Assembly (NCBI GenBank): GCA_963681505.1
Contig: OY811974.1
Location: 13,483,405 to 13,547,404, forward strand
Direction: 5' to 3'
Length of the DNA: 64,000 nt
From: Eunapius fragilis
Lineage: Eukaryota > Porifera > Demospongiae > Spongillida > Spongillidae
Shown: piece by piece, positions 50,056 to 61,366 of the stretch
Numbering within the stretch: position 1 is the first letter of the stretch
How the letters are laid out: the number at the start of each line of letters is the position of its first letter
Translations under genes and position numbers: made by a program
The notes under the pieces: generated by a model
The model's database searches: none
What the model saw: only the letters and a program-made list of their open reading frames with translations
Told to the model about the DNA's origin: nothing

Positions 50056-52687
50056 ATGGCCAAACGTGCGTCTGTGTTTATTGGATTATGTCTTCTTGTG
50101 TTGCCCTTGTCTTTGGTAGCTGTCATATACTGGTTACTTTTCCTGCGAAATAACAAAAGTAACGGAGAAGATAACCCGAGTGTAGGTGTAGTGACGAAAG
50201 CTGAACAGCCGACGACGGTTGAGTTTCCCATACCAAGTAAGGCGGTAGGGCGTGTCATTGGCAGGAAAGGAAGCAACGTACGGCAGGTCGAAGAGAGTAC
50301 CTCGACTCGTATCAGGTTTAAGGACAGCGCGCAAGGGACAGATGGGAAGATAGTGGTAATTGCTGGTCGACACGAGGCAGTGACTCGCGCAAGGGCCGCC
50401 GTGGAGGCAGCCGTAGAGGCACAGATGAAGCCCAGTGGCTCCAATGCGGTATCATTGAGCATACCCAGTAGCGCAGTGGGGAAGATTATTGGCAGGCAAG
50501 GGTCAAACATTCGTAATTTGCAGAGAGAAACGGGCGCTCAGATTGAGATCGACAGCGGTCGGGCTGGGGACGAGAGGACGTGCACCATAACGGGTACCGA
50601 GGAGCAGGTACAGAAGGCACAGGAGCTGCTGAAGGAGGTCATATCACGGGCGAGTGTGCAGGATGGTAAGAGTGAGGCTGTGCTGGTCCCATTGGAAGCA
50701 GTGGGGAGGTTAATTGGTCGCCAAGGGTCCAACATACAAAGGGCACAGCAACAGACAGGTGCTGTCATTACGTTCGATCGAAACTTTTCAGATGACGGGT
50801 TTGGAAGGTTTATCGTGAGAGGCACTGATGACCAGATGGAGGCAGCAAAATGTCTGTTGTTAGGTACAAGAGTTGGGTCACAATCCTCGATCACACCAAA
50901 GCAGGACATTGTTGTCGCCCAATCACATCTCAAGTCCCTAGTCATCGGTAAACTACCAGACACTGGGGGGGAGTACTTTTCAGTATTTGTGTCAGCTGTG
51001 GAACCAGATGGAGACATATGGCTTCAAGAAGCAGGCCCTAACAGCAAGGAGCTTGATGCACTGGTAGAAGCAATGACCTCATCGTACGACAGCTTGCCAT
51101 TGGCCGAAGAGAGGCTATCCAAGATCGCCATTGGGAGTGTGTGTGCGGCGCCATTCCATACCGACGGCTCCTGGTACAGGGGTGTGGTCGAGAGCTTGGA
51201 TACGGTTAACAGTAGTGCAGTTGTCAGATATGCAGACTTTGGTGACACTGGAACTGTTGCACTAGGGACGCTAAAGGCTCTGAGGTATGACTTATGTGTG
51301 TGTGCACCTTTGTGAGGCAAAACGTGTACGTGGTTTGCTCAACAGGCCTGAATACTTATCCCAGCCCACACAAGCAGTTCGGTGTTCATTCGCACGTGTA
51401 AAGCGCGGTGAGTGTTGAACATTGGGTGGGTGTGGTGGGGGTGATGTCATCCAGCCCCGCCCCCCTTTCTAAGCCTATGGTCTCATATTTTTACAGGAAC
51501 GAATTGGTCTGGCCGCTCTGAAGAAGACTTGGTGGCCCTCACAAGGTGCTCGACCTGGGTGCCGCTAATGGCCTGCACCTGTGGGGGTGCCACAGTTACA
51601 CCCAGTGTGGAGCTGTTTGACACTACCACAGACAAGGTAACGTAGCCTGGAAACAGGGGGGGGGGACTGATTTATATCTCCATTCACTGTACTAGGATGT
51701 TAATATTGCGTCTGAAATGGTGGCATTGGGACACATGGAATGGATTCAGGACTCACCTCCAACTCCTTCTGAGAATGTCCCAGCCATCAGTACGCTCGCC
51801 TATGTACCCTTACCACCTGTCGGGTCAACATTTACTGCTTTTGTCAAATCCGTTTGTAATCCCGAGCTTCTGTTTATTCAGGTTAGTTGCCTAAGGTAAC
51901 CAGGGCCCAATGGTATTACATGTCTAGTGTTCTCTACCAGCCAGAGGTGTATGTCAGGGATGTCAGAGCATTCAAGGAGCTTATGAACAAGTTACACCTT
52001 GACAGTCCCCAGACCTTGCACACTCCAACGTTAGCCCGAGGGGATGTTGTGGCGACCATTGACAGTGGGTCCTGGAGCAGGGCCCAGGTGGTCTCATGGC
52101 CCCCAGGGGATGAGGACCTTGTCCTGCTACGTTACCTGGACAATGGTGACTGCCGTCAAGTTCCTCTGAAGTTTGTGAAGCCTATATGGTACATAAGTGG
52201 GTGGGTGTGTTGCACTCTATACCTAATGGTTCCTTCCTCTGCACAGCCATGAGCTCACAGGGTACCCTGTGTGGACTGTACCCTGTCGTCTTGCTGGTGT
52301 TGCCCCCACTGGACCCACCTGGGACACTGAAGCTACCAAGTTCCTGCAGGACCACACCAAAGCTGGAGAGGATGTGTCTCTGTCGGCCATTGTCTCAAGT
52401 TATGTGGAGACTTCAAATGGGCAGCAGCTAGCATCTGTCACCCTCTTCCCCACACACGAGGTATTGTAGTGGACTGGGAACCTGGCAACATTGTTTACTG
52501 TGATCTCTTGTTATGACAGGCAAAGGCAAACCCAATTAATGCCCTTCTTATAGAGGCCGGTTTGGCAGTAGCTCCACCCCAGGACAACGTGGCGTGTGTT
52601 CCCATAGTGAGTGTGCCAACTGCAAAGGTTCTTTAAGTTATGACGTCTTTTGTCCTCTCACACAAGTCATTGCCCGCTATGGTGTGA
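50056..52687 (+). CDS. TDRKH: TDRKH/PAPI-like protein: TM anchor, three KH, two extended Tudor domains
   Basis: N-terminal membrane anchor at about 8-30 (VFIGLCLLVLPLSLVAVIYW), then three KH domains with GxxG loops (GRVIGRKGSN, GKIIGRQGSN, GRLIGRQGSN), then a first extended Tudor domain (GSWYRGVVESL, VRYADFGDTG) and a second (ARGDVVATIDSGSWSRAQVV, VLLRYLDNGDCRQVP). Exons: 50056-51284, about 51346-51410, 51498-51636, 51696-51880, about 51942-52187, 52248-52459, 52520-52608 and a short last exon ending at 52687 (less certain). Vertebrate TDRKH is a mitochondrial outer-membrane scaffold that binds methyl-arginine of PIWI proteins and trims piRNA; it has two KH and one Tudor. The extra KH and Tudor here are unusual. 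Convergent with the COA1-like gene. Confidence 0.88.
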
Positions 52688-52848
52688 CCAGTACCCTACC
52701 CTACACAGCCAAGGCAGGGACCTTCAGCTGTGTTATAAGAACTACTGCTAGCACCAACCACTTGTACCCCACCTGATGTATTTATGTGCTTTGGGGGGTT
52801 AATGGTGTTACTACTGTACAAGACAAGCAAAGGACATTCACATGACAT

Positions 52849-53567
52849 TCATGACAGTGGGGTGTATCCCTTAAAGGTTACTCTGTCTGCCGTACCCTTC
52901 AAAAGGAGTCTTTCTCCGTTGGAGAAGTCTACAATGAGTGTGTTCAACTCCACTGGTGTACTTCGGCTTTGCGCAGGTGCCTGTATGGTTACCATAGCAC
53001 TGGAGTGTTCCCCACACACTTGAAACATAACTTGCAGAGCTCCTGGAATTCAAAGTACTCACATGCAGCGGAGCCTTCCGCTCTTCTAGTACGTCACTTA
53101 CGTGGTTGAACTCCGATGTAAGAATACGTTTTGAACAGGCCTGGTCGTAGGTTAGATCCAACTAGAGAACGCACCTCCGGATTAGCTCGTAATGTTGGCA
53201 GGACACTCATAAGGGCGTGGTTTGGGTTTGGAAACGCCAGTTTGCGAGCAAAGTAAAATGCACCCACCGCTGCCAAACCTGATCCCACGCCAGCCGTGTA
53301 CACCATGACAAGTTTCGTCTTACGACCTGTTAAAAAATTATCAGAATGAGGCAACGCTCGACACATCTCACTTACCAAAGTCTTTGGTGTGCACATAACG
53401 CTGGAGTTTCCTTACGTAATGATACACAACAGCTCCTGCGGTTAGAGTTGCGACTAAGGAGTGACTGCTATTTATGTCTATTGTGACTACGAATGAGTCT
53501 ACATACGTCCTGCTCCAAGCAGTACGAGAGGGTTTCTGTGCTTGAACCACTCGCGCTTAATAGGCAT
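52849..53567 (-). CDS. COA1/TIM21-like small membrane protein (185 aa)
   Basis: Four exons on the minus strand, 53567-53507, 53453-53376, 53326-53102 and 53042-52849, all GT-AG and in phase, for 185 aa. There are two hydrophobic segments (PLVLLGAGLATLTAGAVVYH and VMVYTAGVGSGLAAVGAFYF), then a soluble domain with LRANPEVRSLVGSNLRPG, a strand-rich middle (LQVMFQVCGEHSSAMVTIQA) and an acidic-hydrophobic end (LIVDFSNGERLLLKG). The 'HPE..ALG' helix followed by beta strands is the layout of the COA1/TIM21 fold of mitochondrial inner-membrane assembly factors. That link is by pattern only. Starts 71 bp from the epsilon-tubulin start on the other strand. Confidence 0.7.
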
Positions 53568-53638
53568 ATTGGATTATAATTAATTAAATAGTAACAACCT
53601 GGGGACGAGGCAGCTATTTTGAAGCGCGCGGGGTCGCT

Positions 53639-56600
53639 ATGACGCAGTCCGTACTCATCCAAGGTTTGTGCTTAGTTCATTTTCTTAAAATGACTTGTTC
53701 TCTAACTTTGAACAGTTGGGCAATGTGGTAATCAGGTAAGGACGGTCATATCACGGGGAATGTAACGTCAAATCAAGGGATCCTGGTAGATAGGATGCAG
53801 GTTTTGGGATCAGGCGCTTCGTGAGCATGCGTGCCATAACAAGGTAAGGCTGCGGAATCCAAGGCTGCTCGGCTGCTTCTTGCTTATACACTTTATCCTC
53901 TTATTGAAGGCGGGATTATATGACGAGCCATTAAGTAGCTTTTTCAGAAATGTGGACACCAGGTACGTGCGCGCGTGCGTGCGCGTGTGTATGTGAAATT
54001 CGCGCTATACAGTACTTGAGGAAGTGAGGAGGAGGAGTTTTCAAGGGACACCAATAGACTATTTGAAGGGTTTTGGTGCATGTAGATGAAGCTATCAAGT
54101 CTGCTACTGTGAATGATGATTCTCATATGCCAGGAGTAGCGGGGATGAGATGTCTATTGTAATGTTTGTGGAGATTTAATAGTTGAATCGCTGACCCCCA
54201 ATGTAGCTCAGTGGAGCATCCATTGGGAGATGGGAAGACCAAGATTAAAACACTGAAGGCGAGGGTGGGTGTGGCCACGCATAGTTTGGGACAACGTAAC
54301 CTTTGACCTTACCAATATTGACTTCAGGCAGTTCTAGTGGACATGGAGGAAGGCGTTATCTCAAGCCTTCTTCGGGGACCTCTGGGAGAAGTGTTTGACA
54401 ATCGCCAGCTCATCACAGATGTGTCAGGATCAGGAAATAACTGGTGAGCACCTGGGTGGAGGTATCGTTGGTGAGCACCTGGGTGGAGGTATCGTTGGTG
54501 AGCACCTGGGTGGAGGTATCGTTGGTGAGCACCTGGGTGGAGGTATCACTGGCGAGCACCTGGGTGAGTTGTTGTTGGTGAGCACCTGGGTGAGGTGTTG
54601 TTGGTGAGCACCTGGGTGAGGTGTTGGTGAGCACCTGGGTGAGGTGTCATTGGTGAGCACCTGAGCGGAAGTATCATTGGTGGAGCATCTGGGTGCAGGT
54701 ATCGTTGGTGAGCACCTGGGTGGAGGTATCATTAGTGAGCACCTGGGTGGAGGTATCATTGGTGAGCCCCTGGGTTAGGTACAGTTGAAACCTTTGTGCA
54801 TGTTCAAGTATAGTTACGTTTGACCCTTTCCCCTCTCCCTCCCAACCCCCCCACCTCCCTCCTCCCCTTTCTACCCCCTCCCCCTACCAACTTCCCCTTT
54901 TGTGCAGGGTTGTTGGCAACAAGATGTATGGTTCTAGATACCGTGATCAGATTACAGACACCCTGCGCAGAACTGTTGAAAGCTGTGACCACTTGCAGTC
55001 CTTCTTCATGGTACACTCCATGGGTGGAGGTGTGGAGGGCGTGTCCCACACGTGACCTGTCATGTGACATGGCTCCATATGCAGGCACTGGCTCTGGTGT
55101 GGGCACGCGCATACTGGAGATACTGAAGGATGAGTATCCTGAGGTGTACAGGTGAGTATCCTGAAGTGTACAGGTGTTGTGACATACAACAGTACCGTTG
55201 CCATGGTGATATGGGTTTCCTTCATGCAGGTTCAGTGTTGTAGTATTTCCTTCAGAAAAGGATGATGTCATTACTTCTCCATATAACTGGTTGGTTTTAT
55301 TATGATGGAAACATCTGTAAAGAGCACATATTTCAGTGTGCTAGCCCTCAGAGAATTGACTGAGAATGCTGACTGTGTCTTGCCCATTGAAAACCAGGTT
55401 GGTATCCCTGACTGTATGTATCATGTGGTATCCCTGACTGTATGTATCATGTGGTATCCCTGACTGTATGTATCATGTGGTATCCCTGACTGTATGTATC
55501 ATGTGGTATCCCTGACTGTATGTATCAAGTGGTATCCCTGACTGTATGTATCATGTGGTATCCCTGACTGTATGTATCATGTGGTATCCCTGACTGTATG
55601 TATCAAGTGGTATCCCTGACTGTATGTATCATGTGGTATCCCTGACTGTATGTATCAAGTGGTATCCCTGACTGTATGTATCAAGTGGTATCCCTGACTG
55701 TATGTATCAAGTGGTATCCCTGACTGTATGTATCATGTGGTATCCCTGACTGTATGTATCATGTGGTATCCCTGACTGTATGTATCATGTGGTATCCCTG
55801 ACTGTATGTATCATGTGGTATCCCTGACTGTATGTATCAAGTGGTATCCCTGACTGTATGTATCAAGTGGTATCCCTGACTGTATGTATCAAGTGGTATC
55901 CCTGACTGTATGTATCATGTGGTATCCCTGACTGTATGTATCATGTGGTATCCCTGACTGTATGTATCATGTGGTATCCCTGACTGTATGTATCATGTGG
56001 TATCCCTGACTGTATGTATCATGTGGTATCCCTGACTGTATGTATCAAGTGGTATCCCTGACTGTATGGGTGTGTATGTTATGATGTAACTAGTATTATT
56101 AGCAATCTGTTTTCGTAACACAAGGCTCTTAGTGACATTTGTGCAAAGGTGGCAGCAGTCTCCTCACAGAGCGCCTCAATAGCACACTCCTCTAAGGAGA
56201 GGCCGTTTGATGAGATGAATAACATTGTTGCAAATCTCCTTCTTGGACTGACCAGTGCGTCCCGTTTTGAGGGGTCACTGAATGTAGACCTGAATGAGAT
56301 TACAATGAACCTGGTCCCGTTCCCACGGCTCCATTATCTGGTGTCATCCCTGCTACCCCTGTACTCTGTTAAAGATGTTAGCCTTCCATTGCGCAGGTAA
56401 TACCATGTGCATGTGGGAGATGGGGCATGTGGGGGGGGGGACATGTGGGGGTGGGGCACGTGGGGTGGGACATGTGCATGTGGGAGATGGGGCATGTGGT
56501 GGTGCATATTGGCCATTTTTCCTCATAGATTGGATCAGTCGTTTTCGGATGCATTTTTGCCAGAACACCAGCTGATCAGAGCTAACCCCAAGCACGGCCT

Positions 56601-58632
56601 GTGAGTATAAGACATGGCTCTTTTTGAGGGTGTGAATGCTGTGGTCATGATCATATATAAGAAACTGTTCAAATGAGAAGTTTAGGCCAGGGTTCAAACC
56701 TTAAGCTTGGGCAGAACAGCACACCATCTTTCTGCATGTGGTGTACACATCCCTTTACTTTCCCTACATAACATGCAAAGGGCGTTGCCCCTTGGAAAAC
56801 TTCTTGGTTATAGGAGTAAAAATTAATGACCAGAACATACCAATAGCAACATGACTCCTACACATGTTAAAGTGACTTGAACACTTCTGCAGAAAGTTAT
56901 ATAACCCTAAGGGGTAATGATGCCCTTTGAGTGTTCCATACCTAAAGGGACCAAAGTTATTTCTGTGTTGACAATATTAGCGTTATGGAGAGCATTTCTA
57001 TAGGTATGATGCCCATATAAGGAGCAGGTCCAGGTATGATGCCCATATAAGGGGCAGGCTCAATCCATAGTTAGATGTGTATGGGACATTGTTCCGCATA
57101 TAATTATACCTAGACCTGCCCCTTATATGGGCATCATACCTGGACCTGCCCCTTATATGGGCATCATACCTGGACCTACCCCTTATATGGGCATCATACC
57201 TGGACCTGCCCCTTATATGGGCATCATACCTGGACCTACCCCTTATATGGGCATCATACCTGGACCTGCCCCTTATATGGGCATCATACCTGGACCTACC
57301 CCTTATATGGGCATCATACCTGGACCTGCTCCTTATATGGGCATCATACCTGGACCTGCTCCTTATATGGGCATCATACCTGGACCTGCTCCTTATATGG
57401 GCATCATACCTGGACCTGCTCCTTATATGGGCATCATACCTGGACCTACCCCTTATATGGGCATCATACCTGGACCTACCCCTTATATGGGCATCATACC
57501 TGGACCTGCTCCTTATATGGGCATCATACCTGGACCTGCTCCTTATATGGGCATCATACCTGGACCTGCCCCTGAGTAACATGTATTGCATATGGTAGAG
57601 GATGTGGGATGTGGGGTGTGGGGATGTGGGGGTGGAGGGATATGGGGGTGGAGGAATGGATGGAAGGATGTGGGATGTGGGGATGTGGGGGTGGAGGGGA
57701 TGTGGGGGTGGAGGGATGTGGAGGTGGAGGGATGTGGGGGTGGAGGAAGAGTATTAAAGAGATTGTTAAATGAGAAAGATTATACATGACCAGTTTTCCA
57801 TACATCTGAGCCAGATACGTTACCCAGCGCTAAGCTGTGAGGTGGACTTAATTTCTATCCAACTGTATTCGGAACAAGTTAGTACATTAGGCTGAATCTC
57901 CTTCTTTTGGTTGTGGATCTGACTTGGATGTGTAGAAACCTGGTCATGTGCCAAATCTGTCTTATTTAACAGAAGTAATTCAATAATACTGGTGAATTGA
58001 AACAAATCTGGATATGAACTAGATATGAAATGTTTTTGAAAATCATGATTTTGAAAATTGAGATGCATTTTATGTTCATCTCCATAGTTACCTGGTGTTC
58101 ATCTCCATAGTTACCTGGTGTTCATCTCCATAGTTACCTGGCATGTGCACTGTTGCTCAGAGGTCAAGTGAACATTTCTGATGTTCGACGTAACATTGAG
58201 CGGTGAGGGGTGCTGTGTTGTGATCTGTTTTTGGACCAACTTGCACTTGTAGGCTTCGTCCCTCATTGCGATTTGTTCATTGGAATCAAGACGGCTGGAA
58301 AACTGGTCTGTGTTCTGTTCCACCCCTTGGTTTGCCCTACTCCCTTCTTACACTTTCTAACAACACCTGCATTCGACATACCTTCTCTGACATCAAGGAG
58401 CGTTTTAATCTACTCTATCGCCGCAAAGTAAGACTTACTGTACTGTAATGTAACGCTGTGGCTTTAAATTCCTCTATTTAAGGCACACCTGCACCATTTT
58501 GTGAGTGTGGAGGGAGTGGAGGCTGATCTGTTCACTGAATGTGCAGAGTCTCTTTCCTCGCTCATTCACGAATATACCTCTCTTGAAACACAACATGCAC
58601 AAGAACATGTGTCACGACTAAAAGTGAACTAA
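53639..58632 (+). CDS. TUBE1: Epsilon-tubulin
   Basis: Basal body and centriole tubulin needed for triplet microtubules. Start MTQSVLIQ at 53639, then VGQCGNQ on the next short exon, IGFRFWDQALREHACHNK (about 53810), GLYDEPLSSFFRNVDTR, ITDVSGSGNNW (ends at the donor 54441), VGNKMYGSRYRDQITDTLRR (54907), SFFMVHSMGGG, the GTP-binding loop completed by TGSGVGTRILEILKDEYPEV (55085), VVFPSEKDDVITSPYNS, LALRELTENADCVLPIENQ (ends 55396), NNIVANLLLGLTSASRFEGS (56220), LDQSFSDAFLPEHQLIRANP (56530), YLACALLLRGQVNISDVRRN (58127), FVHWNQDGWKTGLCSVPPLG (58266) and a last exon to 58632. Wording such as MEEGV, the FVSWNQ-type motif and lack of the alpha/beta C-terminal acidic tail separate it from other tubulins. 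Four introns contain minisatellites. Confidence 0.95.
54437..54785. repeat. 27-bp minisatellite made from the 5' splice site
   Basis: About 12 copies of GGTGAGCACCTGGGTGGAGG plus TATCGTT. The first copy is the real donor of the epsilon-tubulin exon ending AACTG|GTGAGCACC, so every unit carries a strong GTGAGC donor. Confidence 0.9.
55397..56072. repeat. 26-bp minisatellite
   Basis: About 26 near-perfect copies of GGTATCCCTGACTGTATGTA plus TCATGT (or TCAAGT) starting directly at an epsilon-tubulin exon end (GAAAACCAG|GTTGG). Confidence 0.95.
57003..57575. repeat. 30-bp minisatellite with an inverted segment
   Basis: 57112-57575 holds about 15 copies of CCTTATATGGGCATCATACC plus TGGACCTGCC. 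57003-57060 holds two copies of the same unit in reverse orientation. The two arms face each other across about 52 bp of unique sequence and could fold back. Within an epsilon-tubulin intron. Confidence 0.92.
58073..58142. repeat. 23-bp repeat carrying the 3' splice site
   Basis: Three copies of TTCATCTCCATAGTTACCTG plus GTG. The third copy contains the real epsilon-tubulin acceptor CCATAG|TTACCTGG, so three identical acceptors lie 23 bp apart. Confidence 0.92.
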
Positions 58633-58752
58633 GTGCAGGACTAATCATTTTAATGTCCTCTTTGTAATCACCATCATATTGTCATTATTCTGATACAGTT
58701 GATGCTAGTTTAGCAGTAAATGTGTATACTTTCACCTGGTTGCCACATGCTC

Positions 58753-59496
58753 CTAGACAGGAGCCTGATGTACACAGGACCTTCCAGAACCCATCACTGG
58801 AGCAGAGGTGGTGTATGGGTGAAAGGTTATTAATAATGAAAGGTTATTAATAATAATGATGATGGACACTACTAACTGTGTTTTATGGGCGATGGAGCCC
58901 CCAAGAAGGGTGTATAGGCTCTCCAGTGTGGGAGCTGATGTGGCCACCTCTCTCCAGCGATACACACGAATGGAGAAGTCCTTCGAACACGATACAACCC
59001 TTGTGCCATCCTGTGGGAAGTAATATTTTTAATAGATTGCTGAGAGCGACGGTGAAAAGGTAAAAGCTTACAGCGCAGATGTCTGTAACAGTGCCGCTGT
59101 GAGGAGGCTTAGAGAACACTTGGAGACTGCTTCCATTTTTTGGGCTCAGCACATGCACATTGCCAGTAGTGTCCCCGGCTAGTAGCAGCTCATTGCTTGG
59201 ACATAGGCATGTCAGCTGATGAGATAGGGTGATTGTGCGCATGGCTGTATAAATGTTGCTTTCGTTAGAATGAAATACACGTCCCAAGGCAGCACCGATG
59301 GCTGTGTTCACATCCCAAATGTCAATTTTGCGGGAAGTGTACGTTGCTAGGTGGTTGTCGTGAAGCCAACAAGTGATGGCAGGTGCTGTGTCACAGTTGA
59401 CAGTTGTGTGTGGTGAAACTGGGCAGTCCTGTGGTTCCAGCAGGCGCATGTCCCACACCTTTGTACAGAGCGGGCAATTGTTTGCACATGATACTA

Positions 59497-59570
<74 letters not shown>

Positions 59571-60747
59571 GAGAACCTTAACAGTTCCACTGCTGCCATC
59601 ATTCACAGCAAGTAGTCCACACTTTGACACATTCAAGACATTCAACATCATGTCCTTCAACATGGGTGTGGCACTGAAGGGCATGCCTTCAAGCTGTACC
59701 AGAGGTAGTGCAGCTCCAGCTCCATTAGGGTCCCATATGTTAACACAGGAGGGATGTGGGTGGGCCCCTGCGATGTAACCCTGGTGATTAAATATAATAA
59801 TGCAACAGGTTATTGAGACTGCACCTTAAGACTACACCTTACAACTACAGGTTAGTAAGACCACACCTTAAAACAGGTTAGTAAGACCACACCTTACAAC
59901 GAGTTAGTAAGACCACACCTTACAACAGGTTAGTAAGACCACACCTTACAACAGGTTAGTAAGACCACACCTTACAACGAGTTAGTAAAACCACACCTTA
60001 CAACAGGTTAGTAAGACCACACCTTACAACAGGGTAGTAAGACCACACCTTAAAACAGGTTAGTAAGACCACACCTTAAAACAGGTTAGTAAGACCACAC
60101 CTTACAACAGGTTAGTAAGACCACACCTTAAAACAGGTTAGTAAGACCACACCTTACAACAGGTTAGTAAGACCACACCTTACAACAGGTTAGTAAGACC
60201 ACACCTTACAACAGGTTAGTAAGACCACACCTTACAACAGGTTAGTAAGACTACATGTTAGTAAGACCACACCTACTATCAAATATGGTGAAGGAAGCGT
60301 TGACCTGTCGAGGTGTTTGTACTTCAGTGACATAACAGTTCTTCCAGATATGCTGCTGAGTGTGTTCTGTAATGTGAAGTTGCTTAAATTCCAAATTGTG
60401 ACAGTTCCATTTGAGTATGAGGATGCAAGCTGTGTGTGTATCTGGTCAGCAGCAATGGCAGTGACTAGACCCTCATCCAATGACCACAGCACCTTTGCCT
60501 CAAAAGACAGAAAGTGGAATAAATAGGCGCTGTATGTAACACACGACTTAGCGCATACTTGCAGAGTATCCCAGCATCTAACTTTGCCGGCGCTGCATAA
60601 ACTGATGATCATTGGAGGACGGGGGTTGTCCCAATTCATGACATCAACAACGGCAAGTACTGTTACGATCGAAGCATCGTGGCCGCGAAGCGTCTTTGCC
60701 TTTAGTGAGCAATACAGATCCTTTAGTTGGTATACAATAAGATACAT
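58753..60747 (-). CDS. WD40-repeat protein, unrecognised
   Basis: Minus strand. Exons include about 60747-60559 (LRGHDASIVTVLAVVDVMNW, SAGKVRCWDTLQ), about 60501-60284 (SYSNGTVTIWNLSNFTLQNT), about 59779-59575 (HPSCVNIWDPNGAGA), about 59496-59073 (KVWDMRLL, RKIDIWDV, GDTTGNVHVLSP) and about 59009 to 58753 (DGTRVVSCSKDFSIRVYRWR). At least five WD-type blades are visible, enough for one propeller. The 5' end may extend to about 60830 (RSVEHHFDTGRPNEDYR). The C-terminal end after AHKTQ is low-complexity, so the stop at 58753 is uncertain. I cannot assign it to a named WD family. One intron is an array of 26-bp repeats and one starts in a CA microsatellite. Confidence 0.75.
59855..60262. repeat. 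26-bp minisatellite with splice-like signals
   Basis: About 16 copies; on the coding (minus) strand the unit reads GTAAGGTGTGGTCTTACTAA plus CCTGTT. Each unit contains GTAAGG (donor-like) and CTTACTAAC (branch-point-like). The array begins at the donor of the WD40 exon near 60284, itself GTAGGTGTGGTCTTACTAAC. Confidence 0.88.
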
Positions 60748-61160
60748 CCACCCTTTACCCTGTAGTCTTCGTTAGGCCTTCCCGTATCAAAATGGTGCTC
60801 TACTGACCTACGCGCTATGAAGTACCTGCGCCAACGCCCCGGCCCTGCGCTAACTTGTGCTACGTCACAGAACGGCCACCTTGACAGGCTCAATCGTCTA
60901 CAGATAGTGTTCAGAAGTTTGTTATGATGCGGTTAGTAGAAGCAAAATATGTATACCGCCAAATGCTTCCAACCAGCGACGATTCGTAAAAGTACTGTTG
61001 TCATATATAGAATCAGATCTCATATGTCACAATTCACAGCGGCTCAAGTTTCTTACCTTGCACACTTTCGAAAAGCTGATGAGATCCTTTGGGGATAGGA
61101 ACTCACATATGATGACGATACAGTCTACAGGAAGGTCGACGATGACATACGTTGGCATAG

Positions 61161-61366
61161 CTACACAACCAATTCTTGAAACGCCGTGACGTGAGCGGTA
61201 CCCAACTTTGGCGTAACGTTAGCGTATACGGGCCCGTAACAGTGCATGTAAATGAATAATGATACGTTATTCATTTAACAGGGCTATTACGGTCCCGTAT
61301 ACGCTAACGTTACGTCAAAGTTGGGTACCGCTCACGTTACGGGCGTGATAAGAATTGGTTGTGTAG
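61161..61366. mobile_element. Palindromic MITE, copy 2
   Basis: Begins CTACACAACCAATTCTTG and ends AAGAATTGGTTGTGTAG, with a near-complete inverted repeat between (arms share GTGAGCGGTACCCAACTTTG and GTAACGTTAGCGTATACG). Same family as 10100-10260. The whole 206 bp could form one hairpin. No coding capacity. Confidence 0.8.

Noticed and set aside
57127..57579. Open frame of GIIPGPAPYM repeats resembling a structural protein
   Set aside because: It is a 30-bp intronic minisatellite; the unit length being a multiple of three explains the frame, and it lies between epsilon-tubulin exons.
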